16,013 bases of DNA, from the NCBI GenBank assembly GCA_023144715.1, contig JAGLFC010000009.1, forward strand, positions 1 through 16,013. The letters are read 5' to 3'. The notes beneath the pieces are model-generated. The model was given only the letters and a program-made list of their open reading frames with translations. It was not told where the DNA came from and did no database searches. Source of the DNA: Gammaproteobacteria bacterium (GTDB lineage Bacteria > Pseudomonadota > Gammaproteobacteria > GRL18). Every line of letters starts with the position of its first letter. Positions within the stretch are counted from its first letter, which is position 1. This document shows, one piece after another, positions 14,667 through 16,013 of the stretch. Made by a program: the position numbers and the translations under genes.

Positions 14667-15455
14667 ATGACTGAATCACATCATTTAAAAATAGATAAAA
14701 AATCAACTGTTCCAGATGATACTAAAATTAAAAAATCATCTCGCTCACGAGGCATTTATTTATTACCTAATTCATTCACAACCGCAGCTCTTTTTGGGGG
14801 CTTTTATGCGGTGATTGCTGCCATGAATGGTCTTTTTGAAAGTGCAGCATTGGCTATTTTTATTGCTATGATTTTGGATGGTTTAGATGGACGGGTGGCA
14901 CGTTTAACGAATACTCAAAGTGATTTTGGGGCTGAATATGATAGTTTATCTGATATGGTTTCATTTGGTATTGCACCTGCTTTGATTATGTACACTTGGT
15001 CACTATCATCATTAGGTAAAATGGGTTGGATTGCTGCTTTTATTTATGTAGTGGCCGCAGCATTACGTTTGGCACGTTTTAATACACAAATAGGACATAC
15101 TGATAAACGTTATTTTCAGGGGTTGGCAAGTCCAGCAGCTGCTGGATTTCTTGTGGGTTTTGTCTGGCTTTGTGCGAAGCATAATATTGCAGGTGTCGCA
15201 TTAAATTATCTTGTTCTAGTAATGACGATTGGAACAGGTTTATTGATGGTGAGTAATATTAATTATCGGAGCTTTAAAGATCTTGAAATCAAAAATAAAG
15301 TACCTTTTATTTCTATTTTAATCATGGTCTTAATTTTTGTAACAATTATGTACCATCCACCCTTTATTTTATTTAGCATCTTTGCCTTATATACTTTTTC
15401 TGGTGTATTTGGCTATATTATGAGAATGTTTAAAAAAAGAACTGAGCAGAAATAA
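14667..15455 (+). CDS. pssA: CDP-diacylglycerol-serine O-phosphatidyltransferase
   Basis: This 262-residue integral membrane enzyme makes phosphatidylserine from CDP-diacylglycerol and serine, the step before phosphatidylethanolamine. The CDP-alcohol phosphotransferase signature is complete: Asp71, Asp74-Gly75, Ala78-Arg79, Gly88, Asp92 and Asp96 in ILDGLDGRVARL followed by FGAEYDSLSD. The opening RSRGIYLLPNSFTTAALFGG (26-45) and later SPAAAGF (155-161) fit the PssA type II (Bacillus-like) subclass, not the soluble E. coli PssA. About seven membrane segments are visible. The N-terminal 28 residues are polar and Lys-rich. The start is ATG 14667 with an A-rich AAAAAGAAA site. leuA begins 4 nt downstream, a pairing common in beta- and gammaproteobacteria where ilvC often precedes pssA. 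Here the EPS locus is upstream instead. Confidence 0.95.
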   Translation: MTESHHLKIDKKSTVPDDTKIKKSSRSRGIYLLPNSFTTAALFGGFYAVIAAMNGLFESAALAIFIAMILDGLDGRVARLTNTQSDFGAEYDSLSDMVSFGIAPALIMYTWSLSSLGKMGWIAAFIYVVAAALRLARFNTQIGHTDKRYFQGLASPAAAGFLVGFVWLCAKHNIAGVALNYLVLVMTIGTGLLMVSNINYRSFKDLEIKNKVPFISILIMVLIFVTIMYHPPFILFSIFALYTFSGVFGYIMRMFKKRTEQK

Positions 15456-15459
15456 TCCT

Positions 15460-16013
15460 ATGACCGATAAGTTAATAATTTTTGATACGACTCTACGTGA
15501 TGGCGAGCAAAGCCCCGGTGCATCAATGACTCGTGAAGAAAAAGTCCGCATTGCCAAAGTGTTAGAACGGATGAAAGTAGATGTTATTGAAGCAGGTTTT
15601 CCAATTGCAAGCCAAGGTGATTTTAAAGCGGTTAAAGCCGTTGCTGATAATATTAAAGACAGTACTATTTGTGGTCTAGCACGGGCATTAAATAAAGATA
15701 TTGATCGGGCAGGTGAAGCACTTAAAGGTGCAAATTCTTCACGTATTCATACCTTCATTGCTACTTCTCCTATCCACATGGAAAAAAAATTGCGGATGTC
15801 ACCTGAACAGGTACTTGAACAAGCAGTTGCATCGGTTAAATATGCTCGACAGTATACCGATAATGTGGAATTTTCACCTGAAGATGCAGGGCGTTCTGAA
15901 CTCGATTTTCTTTGTCGTGTGATTGAAGCAGTAATTGATGCGGGTGCGTCTACCATTAATATTCCTGATACTGTTGGCTATAATATTCCACATCAGTTTG
16001 GTGATTTACTCCA
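15460..16013 (+). CDS. leuA: 2-isopropylmalate synthase, 5' part (cut by window end)
   Basis: About 184 codons are visible from ATG 15460, and the frame stays open to the window end, so the C-terminal half and regulatory domain are missing. LeuA condenses acetyl-CoA with 2-oxoisovalerate in the first committed step of leucine synthesis. The N-terminal TIM-barrel motif IIFDTTLRDGEQSPGASM (residues 6-23) includes Arg13 and Asp14, the catalytic and metal-binding residues. DVIEAGFPIAS, RIHTFIATSPIHMEKKL, VEFSPEDAGRSELDFL and TINIPDTVGYNIP follow in the expected order. The pattern fits the long LeuA form of bacteria rather than homocitrate synthase. The start is 4 nt after pssA, so the two are co-transcribed. 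Upstream GAG (15443-15445) is only a weak ribosome site. No sign of attenuation is seen in this tight junction. Confidence 0.95.
   Translation, partial: MTDKLIIFDTTLRDGEQSPGASMTREEKVRIAKVLERMKVDVIEAGFPIASQGDFKAVKAVADNIKDSTICGLARALNKDIDRAGEALKGANSSRIHTFIATSPIHMEKKLRMSPEQVLEQAVASVKYARQYTDNVEFSPEDAGRSELDFLCRVIEAVIDAGASTINIPDTVGYNIPHQFGDLL

Overview
The window is AT-rich DNA in which every supported gene lies on the + strand. It reads as the downstream two thirds of an exosortase A (XrtA, EpsH-type) exopolysaccharide / PEP-CTERM locus, followed by the housekeeping pair pssA-leuA. The gene families and the pssA-leuA pair suggest a proteobacterium. I favour an AT-rich gammaproteobacterium (Thiotrichales- or Methylococcales-like), but the sequence does not fix the genus.

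Layout. 1-234 is the C-terminal tail of a PrsR-like sigma-54-type response regulator, cut by the window edge. After a 135-nt gap comes a nearly gap-free gene train: outer-membrane export lipoprotein (370-1017), Wzz-like chain-length protein (1079-2632), separate tyrosine autokinase (2701-3492), outer-membrane beta-barrel protein (3479-5038), ExeA/GspA-like ATPase (5046-6035), UDP-GlcNAc 2-epimerase wecB (6066-7214), polysaccharide deacetylase (7214-8047), FemAB-like protein (8044-9078), GT4 glycosyltransferase (9075-10280), exosortase A with fused EpsI domain (10289-11737), asparagine-synthase-like amidotransferase (11757-13658), a 72-residue lipoprotein (13666-13884) and a DUF218 (YdcF/SanA/ElyC) membrane protein (13886-14530). 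A 136-nt gap follows, then pssA (14667-15455) and the 5' part of leuA (15460 to the window end).

How the genes work together. WecB supplies UDP-ManNAc. The glycosyltransferase, deacetylase, FemAB-like protein and amidotransferase build or decorate an envelope polysaccharide. The Wzz-like protein, the autokinase and the export lipoprotein form the chain-length control and export apparatus. The beta-barrel protein and ATPase are conserved partners of unknown mechanism. Exosortase A cleaves PEP-CTERM proteins at the inner membrane and probably hands them to this surface system. No PEP-CTERM substrate, priming glycosyltransferase, flippase or polymerase is encoded in the window.

Novelty. The core system is a known one. 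The least familiar part is the short lipoprotein plus DUF218 pair at the distal end. Other points worth checking are a 12-nt motif shared by two of the intergenic gaps, the DDAQ form of the ATPase Walker B motif, and an amidotransferase variant motif. I found no RNA gene, insertion sequence, CRISPR array or convincing rho-independent terminator. No gene-free stretch exceeds about 140 nt.
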